Assembly: GCA_964008075.1 (NCBI GenBank)
Contig: CAXGAP010000028.1
Span: 1-16,977, forward strand
Length of the DNA: 16,977 nucleotides
From: UBA724 sp964008075
Lineage (GTDB): Bacteria; Bacteroidota; Bacteroidia; Flavobacteriales; Flavobacteriaceae
Reading direction: 5' to 3'
Below, piece by piece: positions 7,567-15,844 of the stretch; within the stretch, counting starts at the first letter, position 1; every line of letters begins with the position of its first letter. The position numbers and the translations under genes are program-made. The notes beneath the pieces were generated by a model, which was not told the DNA's origin, ran no database searches, and was given only the letters and a program-made list of their open reading frames with translations.

Positions 7567-8022
7567 CCCCTCTTTGGCTAGCGAGCTGTTGTAATAACGC
7601 GAATCTCCTGTTACCTCTTTTCCAGCCCAGGGTGGCAATGCAACCTTTTCTACTGCTGATCGTAATTCTATTTCTGCAATGACCAACCCTTTGTGATTTC
7701 CAGAAAAAACATCCACTTCAAAACAATGGGATTGAAATGGGACTAGGTGTCGTGTTTTTTCAATTCTTTGACCCAAACACAAATCGAAAAGTTGTGTGGC
7801 TTCATCTGCTGAAATTTCTTTCTCCCATTCAAAACGGGTGTCTCCAGCGCTGTTAAACTTGCCTTTAATTGTTAAAAATGCTTTGGTGTCTGTTTTCCTT
7901 ATACGAACTGTTCGAGATGGGTCAAGCGATAAATAGCCTTGTATGATGTGGGTTGACTTGGTGGTATGTCGCAAGCATTCGTCAAGGTTTGAAACTAAAA
8001 ATTTACGCTCGATTTCTATCAC
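7555..8022 (-). CDS. CYTH-domain protein (triphosphate tunnel metalloenzyme)
   Basis: The CYTH superfamily hydrolyses inorganic triphosphate, thiamine triphosphate or similar substrates, and some members are class IV adenylyl cyclases. The 155-residue protein is a single CYTH domain. It has the N-terminal ExExK signature (E3, E5, K7 in IEIERKFLV), then QGYLS, the RTVRIRKT strand, LTIKGK, RFEWEKEIS, the KTRHLV strand and the late acidic AEIELRSA. These charged strands line the tunnel in known members. The start is GTG at 8022, the only start that keeps the signature at the very N-terminus. It lies 32 bp behind the porP-like gene on the same strand and overlaps the PBP gene 3' end by 12 bp. The true substrate cannot be read from the sequence. 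Confidence 0.9.
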   Translation of the reverse strand: MIEIERKFLVSNLDECLRHTTKSTHIIQGYLSLDPSRTVRIRKTDTKAFLTIKGKFNSAGDTRFEWEKEISADEATQLFDLCLGQRIEKTRHLVPFQSHCFEVDVFSGNHKGLVIAEIELRSAVEKVALPPWAGKEVTGDSRYYNSSLAKEGLKP

Positions 8023-8054
8023 TTGTTTTTTTAAAAATAAAAATATTATAGATG

Positions 8055-9077
8055 TTAAAAAATCCCCTGCACTGGGAAAAAAAGGAATTTATCAGACGAA
8101 AGGTCAAAGCCTAGTGTGAATTGATGCCCATTGAAAGGTGCCATTTGTTTGTCTTCAAAGCTTTGGGTGTAGGTGTAAAAAAATGAAAACCCTTTAAATT
8201 TCAGCCCTGTTAACAAGGACAATTGTTTGTGACCTTGGTTGAGGTTCTCCCCAGCAAAAACATTTGCATTGGGTTGTGTGCCAAAGCGATATGATACCCC
8301 AAATGAGAGGTTTAGATTGCTTAGAGAATGATGTGACTTCATATTAATGTCAAAGGATGGAAGATCTGCATACTCTACAAGTTGAACCATGATTGAGGGT
8401 TCAAGAGAAGTGTTTTTGTTGAGTTCAAAAAAATATCCTGCGTTTGCAATCCACTTTTTGCCCTTATCTAGACTGGTGTTGTCAGATATGTTCTGTCCTT
8501 TAAAGATGAGGTTTCTTAGGGTTAGGTGAGTGTAAAATTGGTAACGAATATAGGTCAGCCCCAAGTCCATGTGAAGCCCATTGAATTTGACTTTAGCGCC
8601 TTGAACAAGTGGGTCTAACAGGTCGGGAGTAAATAGTGTTTGGTCATGGGTGTTATTCATCACTCCAGCCGAAAGGCCAAATGAAAGTTGATTAATGTTA
8701 CTGTTTCCAAGCGTGAGATTGATGTGATGTGCATAGGCTACAGAGGCACCAACTTGTTTGTGAAATCCATTTCGGTCGTTATAAAAAACAGTGCCCAGTC
8801 CAGATTTTAAGCCGATGCGAGCATGTGCGTTGATTGTTTGTAAGCTTGGTGCGTTCGACACCCCTTGCCATTGCGATCGATGGGTCATTCGTACTTTGAT
8901 GCCCTCAAGCTGGGCCCCTGCCACAGCTGGGTGAACCAAAAAATAATTGTCAGTGAGGTAGTCCGAATACACAGGAAGCTGCAACTGTCCATTTATAAAT
9001 TGTGCTTGCAATAACACAAAGAGCATGAGCCATTTAGCATAATTACTGTTTAGTGATATGAATGTAATTTTTTTCAC
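8055..9077 (-). CDS. PorP/SprF family type IX secretion-associated outer-membrane protein
   Basis: A predicted outer-membrane beta-barrel-like protein with about 340 residues. It has a basic start (VKKITF), a hydrophobic signal (WLMLFVLLQAQFING) and a cleavage point before Gln. The mature N-terminus LPVYSDYLTDNYFLVHPAVAG and the following THRSQWQGVSNAPSLQTINAH are the PorP/SprF family signature. The sequence LGTVFYNDRNGFHKQVGASVAYAHHINL and the alternating hydrophobic strands to a C-terminal Phe fit a barrel. Known SprF-like proteins help secrete a specific giant type B T9SS cargo, usually encoded next door; here the cargo candidate is the divergent gene starting 12 bp away. The frame can extend to TTG 9095, which would overlap that gene, so the GTG at 9077 is preferred. 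There is no ATG until the middle of the signal peptide. Confidence 0.87.
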   Translation of the reverse strand: MKKITFISLNSNYAKWLMLFVLLQAQFINGQLQLPVYSDYLTDNYFLVHPAVAGAQLEGIKVRMTHRSQWQGVSNAPSLQTINAHARIGLKSGLGTVFYNDRNGFHKQVGASVAYAHHINLTLGNSNINQLSFGLSAGVMNNTHDQTLFTPDLLDPLVQGAKVKFNGLHMDLGLTYIRYQFYTHLTLRNLIFKGQNISDNTSLDKGKKWIANAGYFFELNKNTSLEPSIMVQLVEYADLPSFDINMKSHHSLSNLNLSFGVSYRFGTQPNANVFAGENLNQGHKQLSLLTGLKFKGFSFFYTYTQSFEDKQMAPFNGHQFTLGFDLSSDKFLFFPVQGIF

Positions 9078-9089
9078 TATACTTGAATT

Positions 9090-12000
9090 GTGCAAATAAA
9101 AGATAATTATTTAAATCAAACGCCAACCCTATACTTGGTGTTGATTGGAGTGTTTTTTCATTTTTTTTCATACGCTCAGCTGAGCAAGCAACATTATATT
9201 CCACCTGTACCAGATTTAATTTTTGATTCTGCTCATCTATATATCTCTACTCCTCACGAAAATGTGCAGTTTACAATAAAACCTATCGGCCAACCCTCAA
9301 ACAGTTGGGTAGTAGGAACCTTATCAAACACAAACTCCTTCAAAATAGAAGTAGCAATAAGTGATATTGGTGCTAAGCCTTGGGAGTTTGATCCAGGCCA
9401 CGTTTTTGCTAACAAAGGTTTTGAGGTCTTTGCCAACAGAGAAGTTTATGTCTCTCTTCGTTTACGAGCAAACAATCATGCGGGCTCACTTGTGAGTAAA
9501 GGAGTCGATGGGCTTGGAAAGAGCTTTCGAGTGGGAGGAATGGAACGGCAAGGGGAAGAGGATTATTCTTTCTTTTCGCTTATGGCAACTAAAAATAATA
9601 CCATTGTTAATCTTGGTTTCGATCCCGCAGTGAGAACTTTTATTTCCCAAGATGAACTGCCCCAAACCATCATATTAGATAAGAATGAAACATACATTGC
9701 TGTATTTAATGGCATACATAACGACTTGTTTATCGGCACTCATATCGAGTCGCAAAACAATGATATTGTTGTGAATTCAGGGTCTATTCTGGGTAGTTTT
9801 AGCAATGAGATTATTGACTCTCCTGACTTTTTTTTTGGTGAGAAATCCATAGGATATTTGAGCGGAAGCGACATGGGAATTGATCAAATTATAAGTTTGA
9901 ACTCTAGCGTTGATGCCACTGAATACTTACTTATTAAAGGAGATAGTTTCAACAGTATCGAAAATGCACTTATCATCGCCAATGAAGACAATACGCTTGT
10001 TTCTCTAAACAACGACACTGCTACTATAAGTCTTGATGCGGGTGAACATGTCGTGATCGAAGGTGATAAGTTTACAAACAACCCCAGCACTGTTATCGAC
10101 TATCTCCATATCCAATCGAATAAAAACATTTATGTTTTTCAGGGAACCGGAAAAAAGGGGACTGCTCAAGGTTGGAATTTGGAAGAAGGAGTAAGAGTCC
10201 ATTATTATGGTGCTAATCAAGGAATGTTTTTTGTACCTCCTCTCAGCTGTACAAGTGTTGGTGATGTGGAAAGCATTGGGCGAATCAACGAAGTGGATGA
10301 GAACTCAAGTTTTAGTGGTTCTTTATTTGTACTTAGTTCCTATGGGTCTTTGGTGAAAGTAAATGAAGACGACATTTTATCTCTCAATAATGTTGTTTTC
10401 GAGCCCGGCCCTATCCAAACTTCTACTGCTAACTACCAAATTCATAGAATTGATGGCCTTATTGGTGATGTGTCTATTGTTGGATCAGAAGAACTTTATG
10501 TTTCTTATTATAATGTCAACAACACAGCAACTTCTGGAGCATTTTATTCTGGGTTTAACCTTGAACCTAAAATTTATCCTAGTTTAAGTTTGAACTCTTT
10601 GGGAAGCTGTGTTGATTCTTCTGGACAAAGCAATATTATCTTACAACTTCCAAATGCTGAAAATTACGATTCCCTTAAATGGCAAAAACAAAAAGGTGAC
10701 GGGTCGTGGCAGAACATCTTTACTGGATCATCCGACAGTTCTGAATATACCCCCGACTCCTTTGGATCTTATCGCCTTGAATTGGTGATTGACTGTTTGT
10801 CTCCCAACAGTGTTGTGTATTCCTCTGCAGTCAATGTAAGCATTTGTCCCAATGATACGGATAAAGATGGGGTGGTTGATAACATTGACTTAGACAATGA
10901 CAATGACGGGATATATGATAAAATAGAGTCTTTAGGGGACTATGAAATTGATCTTACAACGACCCCTCCTGAACTTGTGGTTGACAACCCCCTCCCCTAC
11001 AGCACCCCTGCTTTGTCTCAGGTGCTGTCAGTTGGTAATGGAAGTTTTACTCCTTTTAACAATGGGCGATTTACCTCCTTTCTTCCTCCAAAGAAATCTA
11101 GTAATGATGCGATTCGTTTTGAGCTGGGTCCTGTCGTTCCAAAATCTCTTCACTTCTCATTTGGGTTTGCCAACAATCAAAGCCCCCCTGATGAAGAAAA
11201 CACCTATTATACTCTTGAAAGTATAGACCCATCTGAAAGTATCACACTACTTGACCCTGATAGTGACATTGAAATCCTTATTGAAGATGACTATGTCGGA
11301 GGTTTTACGCAGTACAATAGCTCGAAAATCACATTTCGGTTTAGCAGCACAGATGTTGGTACCCCTCCAAGCTTTCAATTTTTTGCCACCCAATCGTCGG
11401 GGTTGATATTCACTCACCACAATGACTCAAGTATTGACTCTGTTTTTGAAGGGCATATTAAAGCTATTAATCTTGATTCATTTTCAGACAGTGATAATCT
11501 TGCTGATGCGTTTGACCTAGATAGTGATGATGATGGTTGTTTTGATGTGATTGAAGCTGGGTTTTTAGACCCTGACAACGATGGAAGACTTCAACAAGAT
11601 CCCCTGACCATAGATGATAATACAGTATCTGGTCGTGGTTGGGTGATCGGACACAATTACGATTATCTGCCAAACGACTTAGACAGTAATGCTGTTTATG
11701 ATTTTCAAGAGCTTGGTAACCCTGCAGAAATTTCTCCAAGTGGAAATCCTGTTTCAGTGCAGGTTTGTGAAGGTGATGCTGCTACTTTCTCTGTCGACAC
11801 CACCACAAGCGATGCTGTTTTTCAGTGGGTCATTGATGGTGCGGCTATTGTTGACAATTCTACCTTTAGTGGCGCAAACACCAATTCTCTAACTGTCTCT
11901 ACAGATTATGGGCTGAACGGCTCAGAAGTACAAGTCCTTATCTCCAGACCAACATATGCCTGCCCGATTGAGTCGATTGGTGGAGTAATCCTGATTGTCA

Positions 12001-15000
12001 ACCAAATTCCTGATGCGCCAACACTCGAACCTATTTACACCTACTGTGCCAGTGATGTCCCAACCATCAAAGATTTAAAAAATGATGTTGGAGGCTCTGT
12101 TGGTGTTTTTCTGTCTTCTACTGGTGGGAGTGCTTTGAACGATGATACACCCCTGGTTCATGATCAAACTTATTATGTAGAGGCTTATTCATCTGATGGT
12201 TGTGTAAGTTTAACACGTGCAGAAACAGATGCTTTTATCAGCAATCCCGAGCTGCTGAGCTCTAAAACAGAAATATGTGAGGGAGAAAACGTAACATTAA
12301 CTGTCGGTGGTGTGCCGCAAACGGCACAAGATTTTGCTAATGCGAACCCTGATTTTGAGCGTTTTTTACAATATGAATCCTCATCTTATTTCTTAAAAAG
12401 AGAGTCCATGGCTTGGACTGATGCCTACAACCTTATACAATCCTTAGGTGCTGGTGCGTCGATGTATGTCATCAACTCCAAAGATGAGGAAAGTGCTGTT
12501 TATGATGCTCTCAATTCGCTTGGCGTTGCTGGAACACGAGAAATACATTTTTGGCTAGGTCTGCGACAACAATCAAGCCTAAACCCAAACAATGCTGTAG
12601 ATGAGGGTTGGCAGTGGCTTGATGGAAGATTGCTAACTGATGATTTAGCAAATTGGGATGATGGTGAGCCAAATGATTCTGGTGGGCAAAACCCTGATTC
12701 TTTTTTTGAAGATGGCGGGGAGGATTTTGCACAATTCGATTTTAAAACGATAAAAAATTGGAATGACATGAAAGATGAATCTTCAGGAAGTGGAGATTCT
12801 TGGCCTGTATTTGAGTTTACTGGTACTACAAAGGTTGTTTGGGGAAAAATAAATCCCACAACAGGGGCTGATATTGTTTTTGATGGGGTTGAAACTAGCA
12901 CTATCATTGAGTCCCCTACTGAAACAACAACCTATTTTTATGAAGTTACAACAAATAGCGTGACTTGCAGAGTCGAAACGACTATCGTTGTCAACCCATT
13001 GCCTATTATGTTGCCAGCCAATGATATGGAGCTTTGTGACAATGGTCTTGATGGGGATACATTTAATTACTTGGTCAATGACTTTGATCTACAGGCGCAA
13101 GAACTATCGATAATCAATGGAGATTCTTCTCTTGAGGTGTTGTTTTTTAAAAATGAAACAGACACTAATGCCATTGACAAGTCTGTACTGTTTGGCAATT
13201 CATCAAACCCTCAACAATTGTATTATCGACTAAAAAATAAAACTACTGGGTGCGAGTCCAATCAAACTGATTCCTTCACGCTACGTGTTCTGCCAATCCC
13301 CCCGACCATTGAAATTGAACCACATTATGAATGTGATGACCAAGCCAGTGGGAGCGATATAGACAATATAACCACCTTCGATCTTCAACTAAACGATTCG
13401 CGAATACAAACACTACTTAGTGGTACTGCTGGTCAGTATAGTATTAGTTATCACACAACACTTTCTGATGCAGAAGACCTATCAACAGTAGGCATAACCT
13501 CCTATACAATGACTGCCGCTGATAACAGAAAAAAGCCAATCTATGTTCGTGTAACGGACAATTTGTCTTTCTTGTCTTGTTTCACGACAACCAATCGTTT
13601 TGACTTGGTGCTGACCCCTTTGCCAGTCATTGATCAGAATGTGATTACTTTCGAGCAATGTGACGAAACTGATGGTGATTTTGATGGCATAGTAGTGACT
13701 AATCTTCGCAGTTTTGAAAGCCTCATCTCAACAAACTCTTCAAACAAAGAATTTACTTATTACACCTCTTCCACTAGATCGCCTGGAAGCAAGATTAGCG
13801 AACCAACATCCTATTATAACAATGATATCAATGGCAACCCAATCCTTAACGATATTGTTTATGTGCAAATCAATAGCATTTTACCAAACAATGTCTTTGC
13901 CCCTAATGGAAGCTGTGCTCGTGATGCTGAAATTCGTATCAACGTGGCTGTAAGTAAAATCAAGGATGGCTTTATGCTCGATTTTGATGTTTGTGAGCTT
14001 CCTCCCTCAGCCAATCAAGATGGTCGAGCGCTATTTCCCCCAACCATTTTCGATACACTTACAACAGCACTTCTCAATGAACACCCTTTGTTTCGCAGTT
14101 CTGGAGTGGTAATTCAGTATTATCCCACATTAGAAGATGCGGCCCTGAAAAGAAATGAAATAGACCAAAATAATGGTTATGAAAACCCAAACCCTGTCCC
14201 AAATGGAGCAAGCTGGGTTGATGAAATTTGGGCAAATGTAGAAGTGATAGGCTTAAATACCATTTCATGTATTGGCTTGAAAAAGGTTGCCAATTTACAT
14301 GTCGAAAGGCTACCAACTGCTCATGCTGTTGCTCCTTTCCGCGCATGCGACGACGATAACGATGGCTTGTTTGTTTTCAACACAACCAGAGCTTATCAAG
14401 AGCTCACCAAAGGACAAACCGATATTCAGGCTTCTTATTTTGATCCAAACTATAATTTACTCTTTACTGGTGCCTTTCCAAATTCTTTTAAATCTGGTAA
14501 CCAAAAAATAATTGCTCGGGTAGAAAATGACCCCTCAAACAACACTCCCTCCTGCTATGAAGAAACAGAAATTGAGTTTATTGTAGACGACACCCCCAAT
14601 TTCTACCCCATACCTACACAAGAGTTGTGTGATGATTCTGATGGTGTGATTGATGGTATGGCGGCTTTTGATACACAATTTATAGAGAGAGATATTTTAA
14701 ATGGGCAAACAGATGTTTCTGTTTATTATTTTGACGATCAAGGAATTCCGTTGCCATCTCCTCTTCCATCACTTTTCAGCACCTCCTCGACCTCTATTGG
14801 TGTGGAGCTGGTCAATACCATTAATGCGAGTTGTGTAAGTACGGGTTTTGTCGAATTTAATGTTCTTGAAAACCCTTCTTTTGATCTAGACCAACAGGGT
14901 GTCCTATGCTTGGATGAAACTGTTTTGGACCTCAAAGTAAAAAACCCTTCTGATAACTACAGTTATGTGTGGAAATACATAGATGAAAACAATGCCATAA

Positions 15001-15611
15001 CAAGGGTGGGTACTTCATCTCAAATCACAATCGACGTTGGTGGGACCTATACTGTAACAGCAACATCCATAGGGGATATTGGTTGCTCATCTACAAAATC
15101 GATTGAAGTAATCACGTCTGAGTTTGCGAAACTCAACACGAATGATATTGTTATCAGTGGCTTTTCTAGTCAAGAAAACACTGTGGAAATCATAATCGAC
15201 AATCTTGGAGTTGGCGACTATGAATACGCTTTGGATGACAGCAGTTTTCAAGACGTCCCTTATTTTGAACAAGTAAGACCGGGTATGCGAACAGTTAAGG
15301 TTCGTGACAAATACGGGTGTGGGGTGTCATCTGCTCAAGTTGGGGTGGTTGGATATTATAAATATTTCTCTCCCAACAACGATGGAATAAATGATACTTG
15401 GCAGATTTTGGGGTTGAAAACAACCTTTAATAGCAACTCCCATGTTTATATCTATGATCGCTATGGTCGGTTTTTATACCAGCTTTCGAATGCCGATGAT
15501 TTTTGGGATGGAACCTATCAAAATCAGCCCTTGCCAGCAGATGATTATTGGTTTCGATTAGAGCTTGAAGATGGACGTATATATAGCGGGCACTTTAGTT
15601 TGATGAGATAA
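9090..15611 (+). CDS. Giant T9SS type B secreted adhesin with C-type lectin domain
   Basis: A 2173-residue secreted cell-surface protein. Order: signal peptide ending FSYA|Q (cleavage after residue 29); a region of about 460 residues resembling IgGFc-binding N-terminal domains (VVNSGSILGSF near 227); an Ig-like module (about 496-583); an Asp-rich thrombospondin-type-3-like stretch (DTDKDGVVDNIDLDNDNDG, about 588-608); a unique beta-rich region and a second such stretch (DLDSDDDG, DPDNDG, about 800-834); Ig-like modules (about 877-1085); a C-type lectin domain (about 1091-1245) with WLGL, EPN near 1192 and WND near 1224; an Ig-like module; six Cys-Asp repeats (about 1312-1927); two further beta modules; and the type B sorting domain (about 2088-2173) with FSPNNDGINDTW and YDRYGRFLY. 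The start is GTG at 9090; an in-frame stop (TGA 9084) lies just upstream and there is no ATG before the signal. I infer a SprB-like adhesin exported with the PorP/SprF neighbour. Its ligand is unknown, though the EPN triplet favours mannose-type sugars in animal lectins. Confidence 0.93.
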   Translation: MQIKDNYLNQTPTLYLVLIGVFFHFFSYAQLSKQHYIPPVPDLIFDSAHLYISTPHENVQFTIKPIGQPSNSWVVGTLSNTNSFKIEVAISDIGAKPWEFDPGHVFANKGFEVFANREVYVSLRLRANNHAGSLVSKGVDGLGKSFRVGGMERQGEEDYSFFSLMATKNNTIVNLGFDPAVRTFISQDELPQTIILDKNETYIAVFNGIHNDLFIGTHIESQNNDIVVNSGSILGSFSNEIIDSPDFFFGEKSIGYLSGSDMGIDQIISLNSSVDATEYLLIKGDSFNSIENALIIANEDNTLVSLNNDTATISLDAGEHVVIEGDKFTNNPSTVIDYLHIQSNKNIYVFQGTGKKGTAQGWNLEEGVRVHYYGANQGMFFVPPLSCTSVGDVESIGRINEVDENSSFSGSLFVLSSYGSLVKVNEDDILSLNNVVFEPGPIQTSTANYQIHRIDGLIGDVSIVGSEELYVSYYNVNNTATSGAFYSGFNLEPKIYPSLSLNSLGSCVDSSGQSNIILQLPNAENYDSLKWQKQKGDGSWQNIFTGSSDSSEYTPDSFGSYRLELVIDCLSPNSVVYSSAVNVSICPNDTDKDGVVDNIDLDNDNDGIYDKIESLGDYEIDLTTTPPELVVDNPLPYSTPALSQVLSVGNGSFTPFNNGRFTSFLPPKKSSNDAIRFELGPVVPKSLHFSFGFANNQSPPDEENTYYTLESIDPSESITLLDPDSDIEILIEDDYVGGFTQYNSSKITFRFSSTDVGTPPSFQFFATQSSGLIFTHHNDSSIDSVFEGHIKAINLDSFSDSDNLADAFDLDSDDDGCFDVIEAGFLDPDNDGRLQQDPLTIDDNTVSGRGWVIGHNYDYLPNDLDSNAVYDFQELGNPAEISPSGNPVSVQVCEGDAATFSVDTTTSDAVFQWVIDGAAIVDNSTFSGANTNSLTVSTDYGLNGSEVQVLISRPTYACPIESIGGVILIVNQIPDAPTLEPIYTYCASDVPTIKDLKNDVGGSVGVFLSSTGGSALNDDTPLVHDQTYYVEAYSSDGCVSLTRAETDAFISNPELLSSKTEICEGENVTLTVGGVPQTAQDFANANPDFERFLQYESSSYFLKRESMAWTDAYNLIQSLGAGASMYVINSKDEESAVYDALNSLGVAGTREIHFWLGLRQQSSLNPNNAVDEGWQWLDGRLLTDDLANWDDGEPNDSGGQNPDSFFEDGGEDFAQFDFKTIKNWNDMKDESSGSGDSWPVFEFTGTTKVVWGKINPTTGADIVFDGVETSTIIESPTETTTYFYEVTTNSVTCRVETTIVVNPLPIMLPANDMELCDNGLDGDTFNYLVNDFDLQAQELSIINGDSSLEVLFFKNETDTNAIDKSVLFGNSSNPQQLYYRLKNKTTGCESNQTDSFTLRVLPIPPTIEIEPHYECDDQASGSDIDNITTFDLQLNDSRIQTLLSGTAGQYSISYHTTLSDAEDLSTVGITSYTMTAADNRKKPIYVRVTDNLSFLSCFTTTNRFDLVLTPLPVIDQNVITFEQCDETDGDFDGIVVTNLRSFESLISTNSSNKEFTYYTSSTRSPGSKISEPTSYYNNDINGNPILNDIVYVQINSILPNNVFAPNGSCARDAEIRINVAVSKIKDGFMLDFDVCELPPSANQDGRALFPPTIFDTLTTALLNEHPLFRSSGVVIQYYPTLEDAALKRNEIDQNNGYENPNPVPNGASWVDEIWANVEVIGLNTISCIGLKKVANLHVERLPTAHAVAPFRACDDDNDGLFVFNTTRAYQELTKGQTDIQASYFDPNYNLLFTGAFPNSFKSGNQKIIARVENDPSNNTPSCYEETEIEFIVDDTPNFYPIPTQELCDDSDGVIDGMAAFDTQFIERDILNGQTDVSVYYFDDQGIPLPSPLPSLFSTSSTSIGVELVNTINASCVSTGFVEFNVLENPSFDLDQQGVLCLDETVLDLKVKNPSDNYSYVWKYIDENNAITRVGTSSQITIDVGGTYTVTATSIGDIGCSSTKSIEVITSEFAKLNTNDIVISGFSSQENTVEIIIDNLGVGDYEYALDDSSFQDVPYFEQVRPGMRTVKVRDKYGCGVSSAQVGVVGYYKYFSPNNDGINDTWQILGLKTTFNSNSHVYIYDRYGRFLYQLSNADDFWDGTYQNQPLPADDYWFRLELEDGRIYSGHFSLMR
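13020..14873 (+). repeat. Six degenerate Cys-Asp protein repeats within the giant adhesin
   Basis: The segment encodes six successive modules of about 94-119 residues. Each opens with a Cys followed by acidic residues and an often present DG...F core: ELCDNGLDGDTF (~13029), YECDDQASGSD (~13326), EQCDETDGDFDG (~13653), DVCELPPSANQDG (~13986), RACDDDNDGLFVF (~14340) and ELCDDSDGVIDG (~14622). Most continue with a Y-type strand (ISYHTT, FTYYTS, IQYYPT, ASYFDP, VYYFDD), a strand of the IYVRV/IIARV type, and a second Cys. The similarity is at protein level only; the DNA copies have diverged strongly, so recent slippage is unlikely. Confidence 0.7.
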
Positions 15612-15639
15612 AATCGATATCTTTACAAAAACTTATATT

Positions 15640-15831
15640 ATGGCAACTTACACTTGTAGTCAATGCGATATGGCAGTGAATGCCAGTTGTGCAAAATGTG
15701 ACACCCCTCTCGAAAACGGAAGCATCACTTCTGGTGATGGTGCCGAAGTACAAGTTTCTCAATGCCCAAGCTGCAATGGAATGATCAAATCTCCTTTGTG
15801 TTGTGGTGAGGACATGAGTTGCACACTTTAA
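15640..15831 (+). CDS. Small Cys-rich zinc-ribbon-like protein, unknown function
   Basis: A 63-residue cytoplasmic protein with nine cysteines: CSQC (6, 9), CAKC (17, 20), CPSC (42, 45), CC (54, 55) and Cys61. The first two pairs and the third pair with the CC could each make a metal site, so one or two structural zinc (or iron) sites are likely. The phrase MIKSPLCCGEDMSC near the end is distinctive, and I recall small flavobacterial proteins of the same pattern, all of unknown function. The ATG at 15640 is the natural start, 28 bp after the giant gene. A 7/8 match to the -7 box (TATCTTTA, 15618-15625) lies upstream. It is followed 13 bp later by a methyltransferase gene, so the two are probably co-transcribed. 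Confidence 0.82.
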   Translation: MATYTCSQCDMAVNASCAKCDTPLENGSITSGDGAEVQVSQCPSCNGMIKSPLCCGEDMSCTL

Positions 15832-15844
15832 CATCCCTTACACC

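Noticed and set aside
9078..9095. TTG-started extension of the porP/sprF-like gene
   Set aside because: It would overlap the start of the giant gene; GTG 9077 gives a standard signal peptide with a KK n-region.
12500..12907. Minus-strand 135-codon frame inside the giant adhesin
   Set aside because: It is antisense to the C-type lectin domain; its Ser/Pro-rich translation mirrors the Gly/Asp-rich coding strand.
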